Below are positions 8,864 to 17,117 of a stretch of 44,421 bases of DNA, one piece after another. Each line of letters begins with the position of its first letter. The first letter of the stretch is position 1. A program made the translations under genes and the position numbers. Below the pieces are notes generated by a model. That model did not search any database, was not told where the DNA came from, and saw only the letters and a program-made list of their open reading frames with translations. Origin of the DNA: Campylobacterota bacterium (lineage in GTDB: Bacteria > Bdellovibrionota > Bacteriovoracia > Bacteriovoracales > Bacteriovoracaceae); NCBI GenBank assembly GCA_003650125.1, contig QNFX01000016.1, positions 1 through 44,421 of the forward strand. Reading direction: 5' to 3'.

Positions 8864-10114
8864 ATGCATGTAAGAAATTTTTATGGTGAGACATTAGACG
8901 AGACCTTAAAGCAAATAAAAAGAGAATTAGGACCTGATGCCATAATTCTTAAAACTAAAACTAATAAAGGTCTTATCGGTCAATTAAAAAAGAAGAAGTT
9001 CGAAATCACTGCGGCGATTTCAGAAAAGAACTATGGCAATAAAAATATAGTCGATACAATTCTCAATGATAATCAAAAAGAAAGCCTCTATAAAGGACCT
9101 TCAAGTAATATTGCTAAAACGATCGATGGCTATGGAAATATGGCAGTAAATCGTTCTGTTAAAACTATAGAGAAAAGCGATTCTAAAAAATCAGACCTTG
9201 ATCAATTCTTATCTGGAGGCACAGAGAAAAAGATCTCAATCCCATCAGAAGTAGCAACTTCAAAAGTTGAAGATATTAGTGGACTTGAGTCTAAAATACT
9301 CGAACTGCAAAAAAAGATTGCGGGACTTGAGGATAAAATCCCTGATGAGATGTTTCAATTTAGAAATAATTTAAGAGGACTTGATATTGAAGAGTCCTAT
9401 ATCCAAAATCTTATAAAAAAAGCGAGTTTTGAATTATCTTTTGATGACCTTGAAACTCATGATGTTATTTTTGAATTTGCCCTTAGGGAAATGATTAAAG
9501 AGATAAAAACAGAGATGCCGAAGTTTTCTGAGGTTAATTTAGAAAAAGAAGGGGTAATTACACTTATGATCTCTGAGGCCTCCTCAGGACAAACATCAAT
9601 GATTGAAAAACTGGCCTCACTTAAAAATAATTCTATGATTATTAAAAATTCAGTCTCAAAAAATGATAAACCTATGGCGGGTGAAGTTTTTGATTACACC
9701 GTTTGTCAGGCCAGCGGCATCACTAATATTGTTTCCGAATGTAGAAAAGGATTAGAGGAAGAAAGACCTATTTTTATTGATTACAAAGTTGAGGCGCATG
9801 AACTTAATGATTCAAAAAAAGTAATTGAGGCCTTAAAAAGACTTTTTCCAAACTTTGAGGTGTTGGTAAATCTCTCTTCTATTCATGCTGAGGCCTATAA
9901 TAGAAAAATTTTAACTAGATATAAGGATTTTATGGATGGAATTACTATTGCTCATCTAGACCTTTGTTTAAGCTTTGGTTCACTTTTTAATTTGGCCATT
10001 AATTTTCCAGACATTCCTTTTAAATTTTTTGGAACTGGCGAGTTAATTCCTGATGATATTGAAGCAGCTTCTCCAGAGCGAATACTGGCGGGACTTTTTA
10101 AATTTAAAAATTGA
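8864..10114 (+). CDS. flhF: FlhF-like SRP-type protein with degenerate GTPase motifs
   Basis: 416 residues, normal FlhF architecture: N-terminal B domain (MHVRNFYGETLDETLKQIKR, then LGPDAIILKTKT), a Lys/Ser-rich linker and coiled segment (about 100-165), N domain (165-215) and G domain (about 218-416). FlhF normally is an SRP-family GTPase that places the polar flagellum. Here the P-loop, canonical GPTGVGKTT, reads SEASSGQTS (about 237-245), with the invariant Lys replaced by Gln. The G3 DTAGR site reads DYKVE (about 306-310), and the G4 TKLDE site reads AHLDL (about 363-367). The C-terminal end (FGTGELIPDDIE) is well kept. The frame is uninterrupted and flanking helices align, so this looks like a maintained non-hydrolysing FlhF rather than a pseudogene (inference). 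Confidence 0.88.
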   Translation: MHVRNFYGETLDETLKQIKRELGPDAIILKTKTNKGLIGQLKKKKFEITAAISEKNYGNKNIVDTILNDNQKESLYKGPSSNIAKTIDGYGNMAVNRSVKTIEKSDSKKSDLDQFLSGGTEKKISIPSEVATSKVEDISGLESKILELQKKIAGLEDKIPDEMFQFRNNLRGLDIEESYIQNLIKKASFELSFDDLETHDVIFEFALREMIKEIKTEMPKFSEVNLEKEGVITLMISEASSGQTSMIEKLASLKNNSMIIKNSVSKNDKPMAGEVFDYTVCQASGITNIVSECRKGLEEERPIFIDYKVEAHELNDSKKVIEALKRLFPNFEVLVNLSSIHAEAYNRKILTRYKDFMDGITIAHLDLCLSFGSLFNLAINFPDIPFKFFGTGELIPDDIEAASPERILAGLFKFKN

Positions 10115-10131
10115 TTTAGATGGGAGATAGG

Positions 10132-10968
10132 ATGTCAGAGAAAATGGCCAGGGATTGGCTTTTAGCGCAGAATAAATTTCAAGATAGTAAAAGAAAATTA
10201 AATAGAACTTTCACTATTTCTGTTGCTAGTGGAAAAGGCGGAGTGGGGAAAAGTTCTATTGCCATAAAAATGTCTAAGATATTATCAGAATGGGGTCATA
10301 AGGTCTTATTGGTTGATTGCGATTATAATCTATCAAATACCTCAATCAAATTAGGAATTCCCATAAATGATAATTTCGCAAAATTGATCTTGAAAGAGAT
10401 ATCTTTTGAAGAATGTATATTTAAGCAGGGAAATTTTCATCTATTACCAGGGTGTAGCGGTAATATGGATATTTTTAGTGGTAAATTTAAACTAGAAAAA
10501 TTCCTCATAGATTTATTACTAGAAAAAGAAGATGAATATGATTTCATCATTTTAGACTGCCCGGCAGGACTCAGTAAGGAAATTCTTACCCTAAATGCTT
10601 ATAGTGACTATCGATTTATCATTTTAAATCCTGACAAATCTTCTCTTACAGATGCTTATTCCTTAATGAAAATTTTAAAAAATAATTTTGGTATTAGAGA
10701 AAATCATATTTTATTAAATATGATGAGCTCATTTACGCAATATAAGAGAATTATTCAGGTATTAAGCAACACGACTAAGAATTTTCTAGACCTTAAGTTA
10801 AATGTTTTAGGATGGATTCATAAAGAAACTAAAAATCTGGATAAATTTGATAGACTATTGCAAGATAGCAATTCAGATATACATAAAAATTTAAGTAAGA
10901 TTTTAAAGAAATTTACCGAAAATAATATAAGGGAAGGTCGAGTTAAGGAAGAACTCATAAGACCTTAA
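10132..10968 (+). CDS. flhG: MinD-like flagellar number regulator FlhG/FleN
   Basis: 278 residues from ATG 10132, chosen because GGGAG at 10122-10126 sits five bases upstream; an in-frame ATG at 10120 has no binding site. Deviant Walker A SGKGGVGKSS (about 33-42), LVDCDYNLSN and FIILDCPAG identify a MinD/ParA-type ATPase; the position after flhF makes it FlhG. FlhG limits flagellar number and normally stimulates FlhF GTPase through an N-terminal DQAxxLR helix. The N-terminus here (MSEKMARDWLLAQNKFQ) lacks that motif, which matches the loss of GTPase motifs in the FlhF next door. ATPase motifs are intact. Confidence 0.92.
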   Translation: MSEKMARDWLLAQNKFQDSKRKLNRTFTISVASGKGGVGKSSIAIKMSKILSEWGHKVLLVDCDYNLSNTSIKLGIPINDNFAKLILKEISFEECIFKQGNFHLLPGCSGNMDIFSGKFKLEKFLIDLLLEKEDEYDFIILDCPAGLSKEILTLNAYSDYRFIILNPDKSSLTDAYSLMKILKNNFGIRENHILLNMMSSFTQYKRIIQVLSNTTKNFLDLKLNVLGWIHKETKNLDKFDRLLQDSNSDIHKNLSKILKKFTENNIREGRVKEELIRP

Positions 10969-10987
10969 AAATACGCAAGGAGTGCAA

Positions 10988-11764
10988 ATGTCCTCTCTAT
11001 CTAAGAAGTTAAAAAATCTAAAAGACTACCGTTGTACTCTAGATCCTAAGGTAAAGGATCAAATAATAATTGAGTATGCTCCTCTGATAAAATATATAGC
11101 GCAAAAAATTGCCGCCCGTCTCCCCTCTAATATTGAGTTAGATGATCTGATATCTTGTGGAGTTATAGGGCTTATGGATGCTATTAAGAAATTTGATCCA
11201 ACCCGAGACAATAAATTTAAAACCTATGCTGAGTTTAGAGTTAGGGGAGCTATATTAGATGAGCTTCGGGCCCAGGATTGGGTTCCCAGGTCTATTCGTG
11301 AAAAGGCCAAATTAGTTGATAGGGCCTATCGTAAGCTGGAATCACAAAATGGTCGTCCCGCGACGGATGAAGAGATGTGTGAAGAGCTTGAGGTAACTCA
11401 AGATGAATTTTATGATCTCGTGAATAAGGCAAAATCTATTTCACTTTTAAATATTGATGATGCTGCCTCTTTTAATAGAGGTGATAAAAAACTGCTCGCC
11501 GGAGTGATGGAACATAGTCGTTCCACTAATCCGTTTTCTGCCGCAAATTTTAAAAATGCTCAGGAAAAGATCAAAGATGGGATTAGAACTTTGCCAGAAA
11601 AACAAAGATTGGTTCTATCTCTTTATTATTATGAAGATCTTAACTTAAAAGAAATTGGCCAGGTTCTAAATGTAACTGAATCTAGAGTCTCTCAACTTCA
11701 TACTCAGGCGATTATGAAATTAAAGGCCAAGCTTAAATGTTTGGCAGAAACGGATACCGTCTAA
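10988..11764 (+). CDS. fliA: Flagellar sigma factor 28 (FliA)
   Basis: 258 residues from ATG 10988, chosen because AGGAG (10978-10982) lies five bases upstream; an in-frame GTG at 10982 overlaps that site. Sigma region 2 (EYAPLIKYIAQKIAARLP through KFKTYAEFRVRGAILDELRA), region 3 and region 4 (LPEKQRLVLSLYYYEDLNLK with helix-turn-helix) match FliA/WhiG-type sigma factors. Region 2 is followed by DWVPRSIREKA, typical of FliA. It directs RNA polymerase to late flagellar genes such as flagellins. Last flagellar gene of the operon; no anti-sigma FlgM gene is nearby. Confidence 0.95.
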   Translation: MSSLSKKLKNLKDYRCTLDPKVKDQIIIEYAPLIKYIAQKIAARLPSNIELDDLISCGVIGLMDAIKKFDPTRDNKFKTYAEFRVRGAILDELRAQDWVPRSIREKAKLVDRAYRKLESQNGRPATDEEMCEELEVTQDEFYDLVNKAKSISLLNIDDAASFNRGDKKLLAGVMEHSRSTNPFSAANFKNAQEKIKDGIRTLPEKQRLVLSLYYYEDLNLKEIGQVLNVTESRVSQLHTQAIMKLKAKLKCLAETDTV

Positions 11765-11858
11765 AGACCTATTAAATCACTCAGCTTCATTTAACTTTCT
11801 TTTTCACCCCGTTAAATAATAATATTAACTAATTAACTATTTTCCCATCGGATTAAAT

Positions 11859-14042
11859 ATGAAGCTGCAAAGATTTAAATTTAATGGTATTTATCACTCT
11901 ACCATTTTGCTATTACTGACCATTTCTTTAGGTATTAGCATCTTATTTTTTTGGTCGAAGGGATTTTTAAATTTTGAAAATGTAACATCAATTTTTGAAG
12001 CAGATATTACTGCCTTAAATTTGCAAAAAAGAAATGATGTAAGAACTTTACGAGTTCTTCTAGAGCAAAATAAAATAAGAAGTGCAGTCAAAACTATTGA
12101 AAACCTCGAGTCCGATACGGCATATATTGCGGGATTAACCACTGAAAGTCCTAAATATTACGCCCTTCAAAAAAATATAAAAGATAGCAGTAGAATTTTA
12201 AATAAACTTCTCTCTCTCCCTGAGCTCTCATCTGTTTTAATGGTACTTGAGAGGAAGATGTTGGACCTACAGAGTTTTGTAATTGAAAATAATTGGAAGA
12301 CCTTAACGAGGATAACTAGAAGACTCCTGGCGCGAACTTTTCCAAAAAAAAGAAGTTCAATGACACTAAAGAAAATCCCTCATCTTCTTGCTAATACAAA
12401 AAAACAACTTGATAAGATGGTTGCAGTCACAGGCAGTTCTAAATTAAAGCCAGCTTTAAAAGAGCTTATTTATTCAAAGATTTCTAAGTTTAAAACTGAA
12501 ATAAAGATGCTTTCAACCTATCTTAAAAAACAAAATGATCTAAAGAAAATAGTTGGAGTCTTGAGTGGCAATTTCAAAATATGGATGAAGGACTTAAGGA
12601 TAAGTATTTCTTATAATAAAATTCAGTACCAGGGGCGGATTAAATATCTTTTTGGCTCTCTTGGTTTGATGGTGATTCTACTTTTTCTCTTTTGGATACT
12701 AGGTATTTGGATAAATCGCATAAGTTTAAAAAAGGATCATGCTCATCTTGAAAATTATTTACTGAACTTTATTAAAGAGAAATTAATCTATCACAAGAAA
12801 GGTCCAGTTAAAGACCTTTCAAATGAGTTCAATGAAGAATTAAATAAAGTTCAAGTTTATTTGGAAAAAAGAATAAATTTAGGACTAGTATTTCAAGAAA
12901 CACTTCCATTTCCAGCAATATTACTCGACTCTAACCTTCTTTTAGTTTGGTCTAATAACTTATTTTATAAGGAGTGGGGAATTGATGTTGAAAATAAAAA
13001 TATGACTTGGGATTTTTTACAGTCATTTACTAATTTAGGCGAAGATGACCCAGTTTTAATTGCTCTAAATAAAAACCTAGCAGGGATTTATCAAATTCAG
13101 GTGAAGTCAAAAGCAAATCCAGACTCTATTCCCTATGAAATGTATGTGGCGCCTAATGGGGAAGGTGATAATAAGCATATCATGATATTTTTCTATCCTT
13201 TGAGATCCTTGCAAGAAACGTTGGTACAGCAGACTAAATCAATAGTCGGGCCTATCAATAGATCGTTAGATGCCTTGGCCTCAAATAGATTTAACGGGAA
13301 ATTACTAAAATCTATTGAAAAAGATTTTAACGTGGCCAGTATAGATGGGCTTTTTTCCAAATTTCAGACCTTAGATCAAAATATCGGATATCAAAGAGAT
13401 GAGCTTTTAAATGAGGTGCAAAATGTTGAAATAAATCTTCATGATGAAATTAAAATTAAAGAGGACTTGAAAACTTTAGTTAAGGAAAATTCTCAAATAC
13501 AATCAAAAGGATTTAAAAAAATTACAGAAATAAAAAAGAATCTAATTAATAATGTCGAAAATAGAGGTGTAGTGGAAAATCAAGTAGGAGAACTCCTGCA
13601 TCTGTTAAAAGATTTTTTGAAAAAAACAGAGGCCATGTATACCAGCATGGAAGAAAGTAATGGTGTTGTTAATGAGAATAGGAAAGTCTTAGGGAAATTG
13701 TTAGAGCTAAGACCTTTCATAAAAGAATTACAAGAAAATAGAGATAACAAAATAGATGGATTCAACCATTTGATGATTGGTATCGATGTCGTCACCTCAA
13801 AACTAGAAATAACTTTAAAGGGACATAATCTAGAAGGGCTCAATAACTTCAAAGAGAGCATCTTGGGAATTAAAAACTCTCTAAATAAGGTCTCCTCTAA
13901 CTTTTCTAATTTAGTAGGAAAAATGAGTGATGGGGATGATCGTCTAGTGAAGGCCATAAGAGATTTTTATGAATTTCAAAAAGAGATGGAATCAGTAACG
14001 AAAAAAACTGAAGGCCTATTTGAACACCAATCTATTTCGTAA
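11859..14042 (+). CDS. Receptor-like membrane protein with PAS domain and coiled coil
   Basis: 727 residues, not recognised as a named family. Membrane segments at about 15-33 and 264-286 enclose a roughly 230-residue helical, probably periplasmic domain. After the second membrane segment comes a helical linker, a PAS-like domain (about 345-455, LPFPAILLDSNLLLVWSNNL), and a long helical coiled coil to the end. The layout is that of a chemoreceptor or histidine kinase sensor, but there is no MCP signalling tip and no kinase or GGDEF domain. Location just downstream of fliA suggests a motility-related role (inference). A 94-base gap before it shows no convincing promoter. The 3' end overlaps convergent coaE by 11 bases. 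Confidence 0.7.
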   Translation: MKLQRFKFNGIYHSTILLLLTISLGISILFFWSKGFLNFENVTSIFEADITALNLQKRNDVRTLRVLLEQNKIRSAVKTIENLESDTAYIAGLTTESPKYYALQKNIKDSSRILNKLLSLPELSSVLMVLERKMLDLQSFVIENNWKTLTRITRRLLARTFPKKRSSMTLKKIPHLLANTKKQLDKMVAVTGSSKLKPALKELIYSKISKFKTEIKMLSTYLKKQNDLKKIVGVLSGNFKIWMKDLRISISYNKIQYQGRIKYLFGSLGLMVILLFLFWILGIWINRISLKKDHAHLENYLLNFIKEKLIYHKKGPVKDLSNEFNEELNKVQVYLEKRINLGLVFQETLPFPAILLDSNLLLVWSNNLFYKEWGIDVENKNMTWDFLQSFTNLGEDDPVLIALNKNLAGIYQIQVKSKANPDSIPYEMYVAPNGEGDNKHIMIFFYPLRSLQETLVQQTKSIVGPINRSLDALASNRFNGKLLKSIEKDFNVASIDGLFSKFQTLDQNIGYQRDELLNEVQNVEINLHDEIKIKEDLKTLVKENSQIQSKGFKKITEIKKNLINNVENRGVVENQVGELLHLLKDFLKKTEAMYTSMEESNGVVNENRKVLGKLLELRPFIKELQENRDNKIDGFNHLMIGIDVVTSKLEITLKGHNLEGLNNFKESILGIKNSLNKVSSNFSNLVGKMSDGDDRLVKAIRDFYEFQKEMESVTKKTEGLFEHQSIS

Positions 14043-14676
14043 AATAATGTCCTAAAAAGCGGTCAAGTTGACCATCTAAGTCTGCTAGGGACGTATTATT
14101 TTCAATGACCCAATCGGAGAGATCTCTTTTTCTTTCAATATCAATTTGTGCCTTAATCATTTTATGCGCCAAGGTCTCGTCAATGTTATCCCTTTTAATC
14201 ATGCGGGCGATCTGAGTATTTTGATCAGTGTAGACACAAATGGATTGATCAACCAGTTGGTTAAGGCCTTTTTCAAAGAGTAGAGGCACATCATAAATTA
14301 AAAAATTATGCTGGTTAAGCTCTTCAGCCTTTTTTAGGAATTCATTTTCTAGCTGGGCGTAGATAAAATTTTCAATTTTTTTCTGAGCATTAGTATTATC
14401 AAAAAAAATTTTTCTTAAAGTAGGAAAGTTTATTTTTGCTCCGGTTATAGCGGAAGGGAAATGGTCTTTTATAAACTCCAAAGAAGATTCTTTGGCATAA
14501 ATCTGATGCACCAATTTATCAGCATTAATAATAGGGAAACCCATCTGGATGAGCTTGTGAGTTACGGTCGATTTTCCCGTGGCCACTCCGCCGGTGAGGC
14601 CTATTAGAGGTTTAGAAATCTTATACAATCGATTTGTTTCATTTAGGCGAATAAAGTCTGGCTTAATTTTAAACAC
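14032..14676 (-). CDS. coaE: Dephospho-CoA kinase
   Basis: 214 residues. P-loop GLTGGVATGKST (about 27-38), NADKLVHQIY and the block LIYDVPLLFEKG are standard CoaE features. It phosphorylates the 3' hydroxyl of dephospho-CoA, the last step to CoA. The start is GTG at 14676, with GGAG seven bases upstream inside mazG; this adds about 20 residues before the usual N-terminus, so a later start is possible. It overlaps the end of mazG by 8 bases, so both are likely cotranscribed. The other CoA genes of the window lie about 18 kb away in a separate operon. Confidence 0.93.
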   Translation of the reverse strand: MFKIKPDFIRLNETNRLYKISKPLIGLTGGVATGKSTVTHKLIQMGFPIINADKLVHQIYAKESSLEFIKDHFPSAITGAKINFPTLRKIFFDNTNAQKKIENFIYAQLENEFLKKAEELNQHNFLIYDVPLLFEKGLNQLVDQSICVYTDQNTQIARMIKRDNIDETLAHKMIKAQIDIERKRDLSDWVIENNTSLADLDGQLDRFLGHYFTK

Positions 14677-15466
14677 CCTCTTTCTCCAATTTCTTGGCCT
14701 GATCCCAGTAAATATCCATTTGCTTTTGATTCATTTCAAGAAACTTTTGACCAGCGTCTTTCATCAAATCTTCCATCTGATTAAATCGCTTGATAAATTT
14801 TCTATTGGCGGCGCGAAGGGCCTTTTCAGAGTCAATATCAAGGTGTCTCCCAAGTTGTACAATGGAGAATAAAAAATCTCCAAACTCTTCTTCAACTCGG
14901 GCCTTATTTACTGCAGATGGTAGCAACTCTTCTTTAAGCTCTTGCCACTCTTCTTCAACTTTATAAGTAACTTGAACCGGATCATCCCAATCAAAGCCTA
15001 TTTTTTGGGTCTTTTTTCCAATTTTAAAAGCACTATGGAGTGGAGGGAACATAAGATAAGAATCATCGATTTCTCGCTCTTTTTTCCCTTTTTCTTCTTC
15101 TTTTAATTTATCCCAATTAGTGAGAACTTCTTCCACGGAAGCCTTGCCTTCACCTGCTTTAAAAACATGAGGGTGACGATGAACCATTTTATCAGCTAAG
15201 GTGGCACAGACCGATTCCATATCAAAATTACCGTTTTCCCCGGCAATGCCCGCATGTAAAAGGATTTGCAGCAAAATATCACCAAGTTCTTCTTTCATAT
15301 GGTCATAATCTTTGTTTTCAACAGCATTGATAAACTCATAGGACTCTTCCAGAAGGTATTTTAAAAGGCTTTCATGAGTCTGTTTAAGATCCCAAGGACA
15401 GCCTTTTTCTGGATGGCGTAGCATTTCAATTACTTCTTTTAATCTTTTATATTCTGGATTTGTCAT
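14669..15466 (-). CDS. mazG: Nucleoside triphosphate pyrophosphohydrolase MazG
   Basis: 265 residues, the two-domain length of E. coli MazG. The N-terminal domain has CPWDLKQTHESL and the metal-binding pattern EESYE...EELGD; a second, similar domain follows (EEEWQELKEEL...EEEFGDFLFS). It hydrolyses NTPs to NMPs and pyrophosphate and cleans up aberrant nucleotides. ATG with AGGAG seven bases upstream. Divergent from ybeY with only 30 bases between the start codons, so the two promoters must overlap each other or the coding regions. Confidence 0.95.
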   Translation of the reverse strand: MTNPEYKRLKEVIEMLRHPEKGCPWDLKQTHESLLKYLLEESYEFINAVENKDYDHMKEELGDILLQILLHAGIAGENGNFDMESVCATLADKMVHRHPHVFKAGEGKASVEEVLTNWDKLKEEEKGKKEREIDDSYLMFPPLHSAFKIGKKTQKIGFDWDDPVQVTYKVEEEWQELKEELLPSAVNKARVEEEFGDFLFSIVQLGRHLDIDSEKALRAANRKFIKRFNQMEDLMKDAGQKFLEMNQKQMDIYWDQAKKLEKEGV

Positions 15467-15496
15467 ATCTAAGCTCCTATATTACTTATAGCGACA

Positions 15497-15991
15497 ATGG
15501 AAAGAAAAATAAACACCTCAAAAATTCAACTATATATCAAGGATACAGGGAGATCCCATACTCTTTTGGGTAAAAAGCGACTAATGTCCTATTTGAAGGG
15601 GAGCTTAAAGGCCTTTGAGAAGGTCTTGGATTATCCCCAAGCAGAAGTATCCCTTGTTTTTTGTGGTACAAAAAAGATCAGATCTTTAAACAAAACCTAC
15701 CGAAATAAGGACAAAAAAACCGATGTTCTCTCTTTTCCCGTTTTTCCTTCCCTTAGGAATAAAAAACTTGTGCCGCAGGGTTTAATTAATTTGGGAGATA
15801 TATTTATTTGTAAAGATGTAGCAAAGGCCCAGGCAGAAGAATTTAAGATTTCCCTAGAGGAAGAAATAGTTCATTTATTTATTCATGGCCTGCTTCATTT
15901 GTATGGGTATGACCATGAGATATCGGAGAAAGAAGAAAAGCTGATGTTTACGCTAGAAGAAAAGCTGGTAAAGAAAACCTTTTTAAATTAG
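15497..15991 (+). CDS. ybeY: Endoribonuclease YbeY
   Basis: 164 residues. The zinc-binding signature HGLLHLYGYDH (His-x3-His-x5-His) near the C-terminus and TDVLSFPV in the middle identify YbeY/UPF0054, an endoribonuclease for 16S rRNA maturation and ribosome quality control. It starts a plus-strand run with prfB, whose true start lies 9 bases after the ybeY stop. Confidence 0.95.
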   Translation: MERKINTSKIQLYIKDTGRSHTLLGKKRLMSYLKGSLKAFEKVLDYPQAEVSLVFCGTKKIRSLNKTYRNKDKKTDVLSFPVFPSLRNKKLVPQGLINLGDIFICKDVAKAQAEEFKISLEEEIVHLFIHGLLHLYGYDHEISEKEEKLMFTLEEKLVKKTFLN

Positions 15992-16000
15992 GCTAAAAAA

Positions 16001-17117
16001 ATGGAAGAATCATTAAAAATTAAATTCAATGAAAATAAAAATCAGAAAAAAGAATTATTTGAAAAATTAGACCTGCTCAGGAGGTCACTTTGAAATTGAG
16101 AAGAAACAAGAAAAAGTAGCAGATATGACCTCTATGGAGGCCATGGAAAACTTTTGGTCAGATACCGATCAGGCCACAAAAATTCAAAAAGAAAAATCCA
16201 TTTTACAAGATAGTCTTGATAACTTTTTCTCCTTGCAAGAGTTGTATGATGATTGGGTAACCTTAATCGAATTTGCGGAAGAAGGGGACGAAGCATCTGC
16301 TAGCGAATCATTTCTAGTTTATGAAAAATTAGTAGAACAATATAAAAAAACAGAAAAAAGGTTATTGCTTTCAGGTGAACTCGATCCCAATAATGCCATA
16401 GTATCCATTAATGCTGGGGCCGGAGGAACGGAGTCCTATGATTGGGCGGAAATGTTATACCGGATGATTGTAAGATGGGCCGAATCAAAAAAATTTAAAG
16501 TTTCCCAGATAGATTACCAGGCCGGAGATGGAGCCGGAATTAAATCTTCTACTTTATTTATTGAAGGAAACTTCGCTTATGGATTTTTAAAATCAGAGAC
16601 CGGGGTTCATCGATTAGTTCGCATTTCACCCTTTGATTCTGCCGCTAGGAGACATACCAGTTTTGCCTCAATATTTGTCTCACCAGAAATTGATGACAGT
16701 ATTGAAATTAATGTTGAGGATAAAGATATAAGAATTGATGTCTTTCGTTCCGGTGGAGCGGGCGGACAGTCGGTTAATACAACTGACTCGGCAGTACGGA
16801 TTACTCATATGCCAACAGGTATTGTAGTAACTTGCCAAAATGAAAGATCCCAAGTGCAAAATAAGGCCCAGGCCTTTAAAGTCTTAAGATCCCGTCTTTA
16901 TGACTACGAAATGGAAAAAAAGAAAAAAGAAAGTCAAAAGGTTGAAGATTCAAAGTCAGAGATTGGTTGGGGAGCACAAATTAGATCTTATGTTCTTCAT
17001 CCTTATAAAATGGTTAAAGATCACAGAACAGGTCATGAGATAGGAAATCCAGACAAGGTCTTAGATGGAGATTTAGATCCTTTTATGGAGGCCTATTTAA
17101 GGTGGAAAGTTAATTAA
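16001..17117 (+). CDS. prfB: Peptide chain release factor 2, programmed +1 frameshift
   Basis: The product is made by joining codons 1-30 (16001-16090) to the +1 frame from 16092 to 17117, giving 371 residues; E. coli RF2 has 365. Codon 31 is an in-frame TGA at 16091-16093. Without the shift the protein would start at ATG 16125 and lack its first 41 residues. The stop-recognition tripeptide SPF lies at about 209-211 and the catalytic GGQ at about 254-256. RF2 reads UGA and UAA, so low RF2 allows shifting at its own UGA and raises synthesis. The stop codon TAA overlaps the ATG of the next gene. Confidence 0.95.
16079..16094 (+). promoter_or_regulatory. RF2 programmed frameshift site
   Basis: AGG AGG TCA CTT TGA: a Shine-Dalgarno-like AGGAGG (16079-16084), three bases, then the slippery CTT (16088-16090) and TGA (16091-16093). 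The element has the same layout and spacing as the E. coli site (AGG GGG TAT CTT TGA). Shifting to CTTT resumes translation at GAA 16092. Confidence 0.95.

Noticed and set aside
9570-9620. Sequencing frameshift as an explanation for the missing P-loop in FlhF
   Set aside because: The strands and helices on both sides (VITLM before, IEKLASLK after) align in the same frame without gaps, and G3 and G4 motifs, far apart, are also changed.
10982-10987. GTG 10982 as start of fliA
   Set aside because: The GTG overlaps AGGAG, which is placed ideally for ATG 10988.
11765-11858. Possible sigma28 promoter in front of the PAS-domain gene
   Set aside because: TAAA-like sequences are present, but no GCCGATAA-like -10 element at the right distance; AT-rich DNA gives such partial matches easily.
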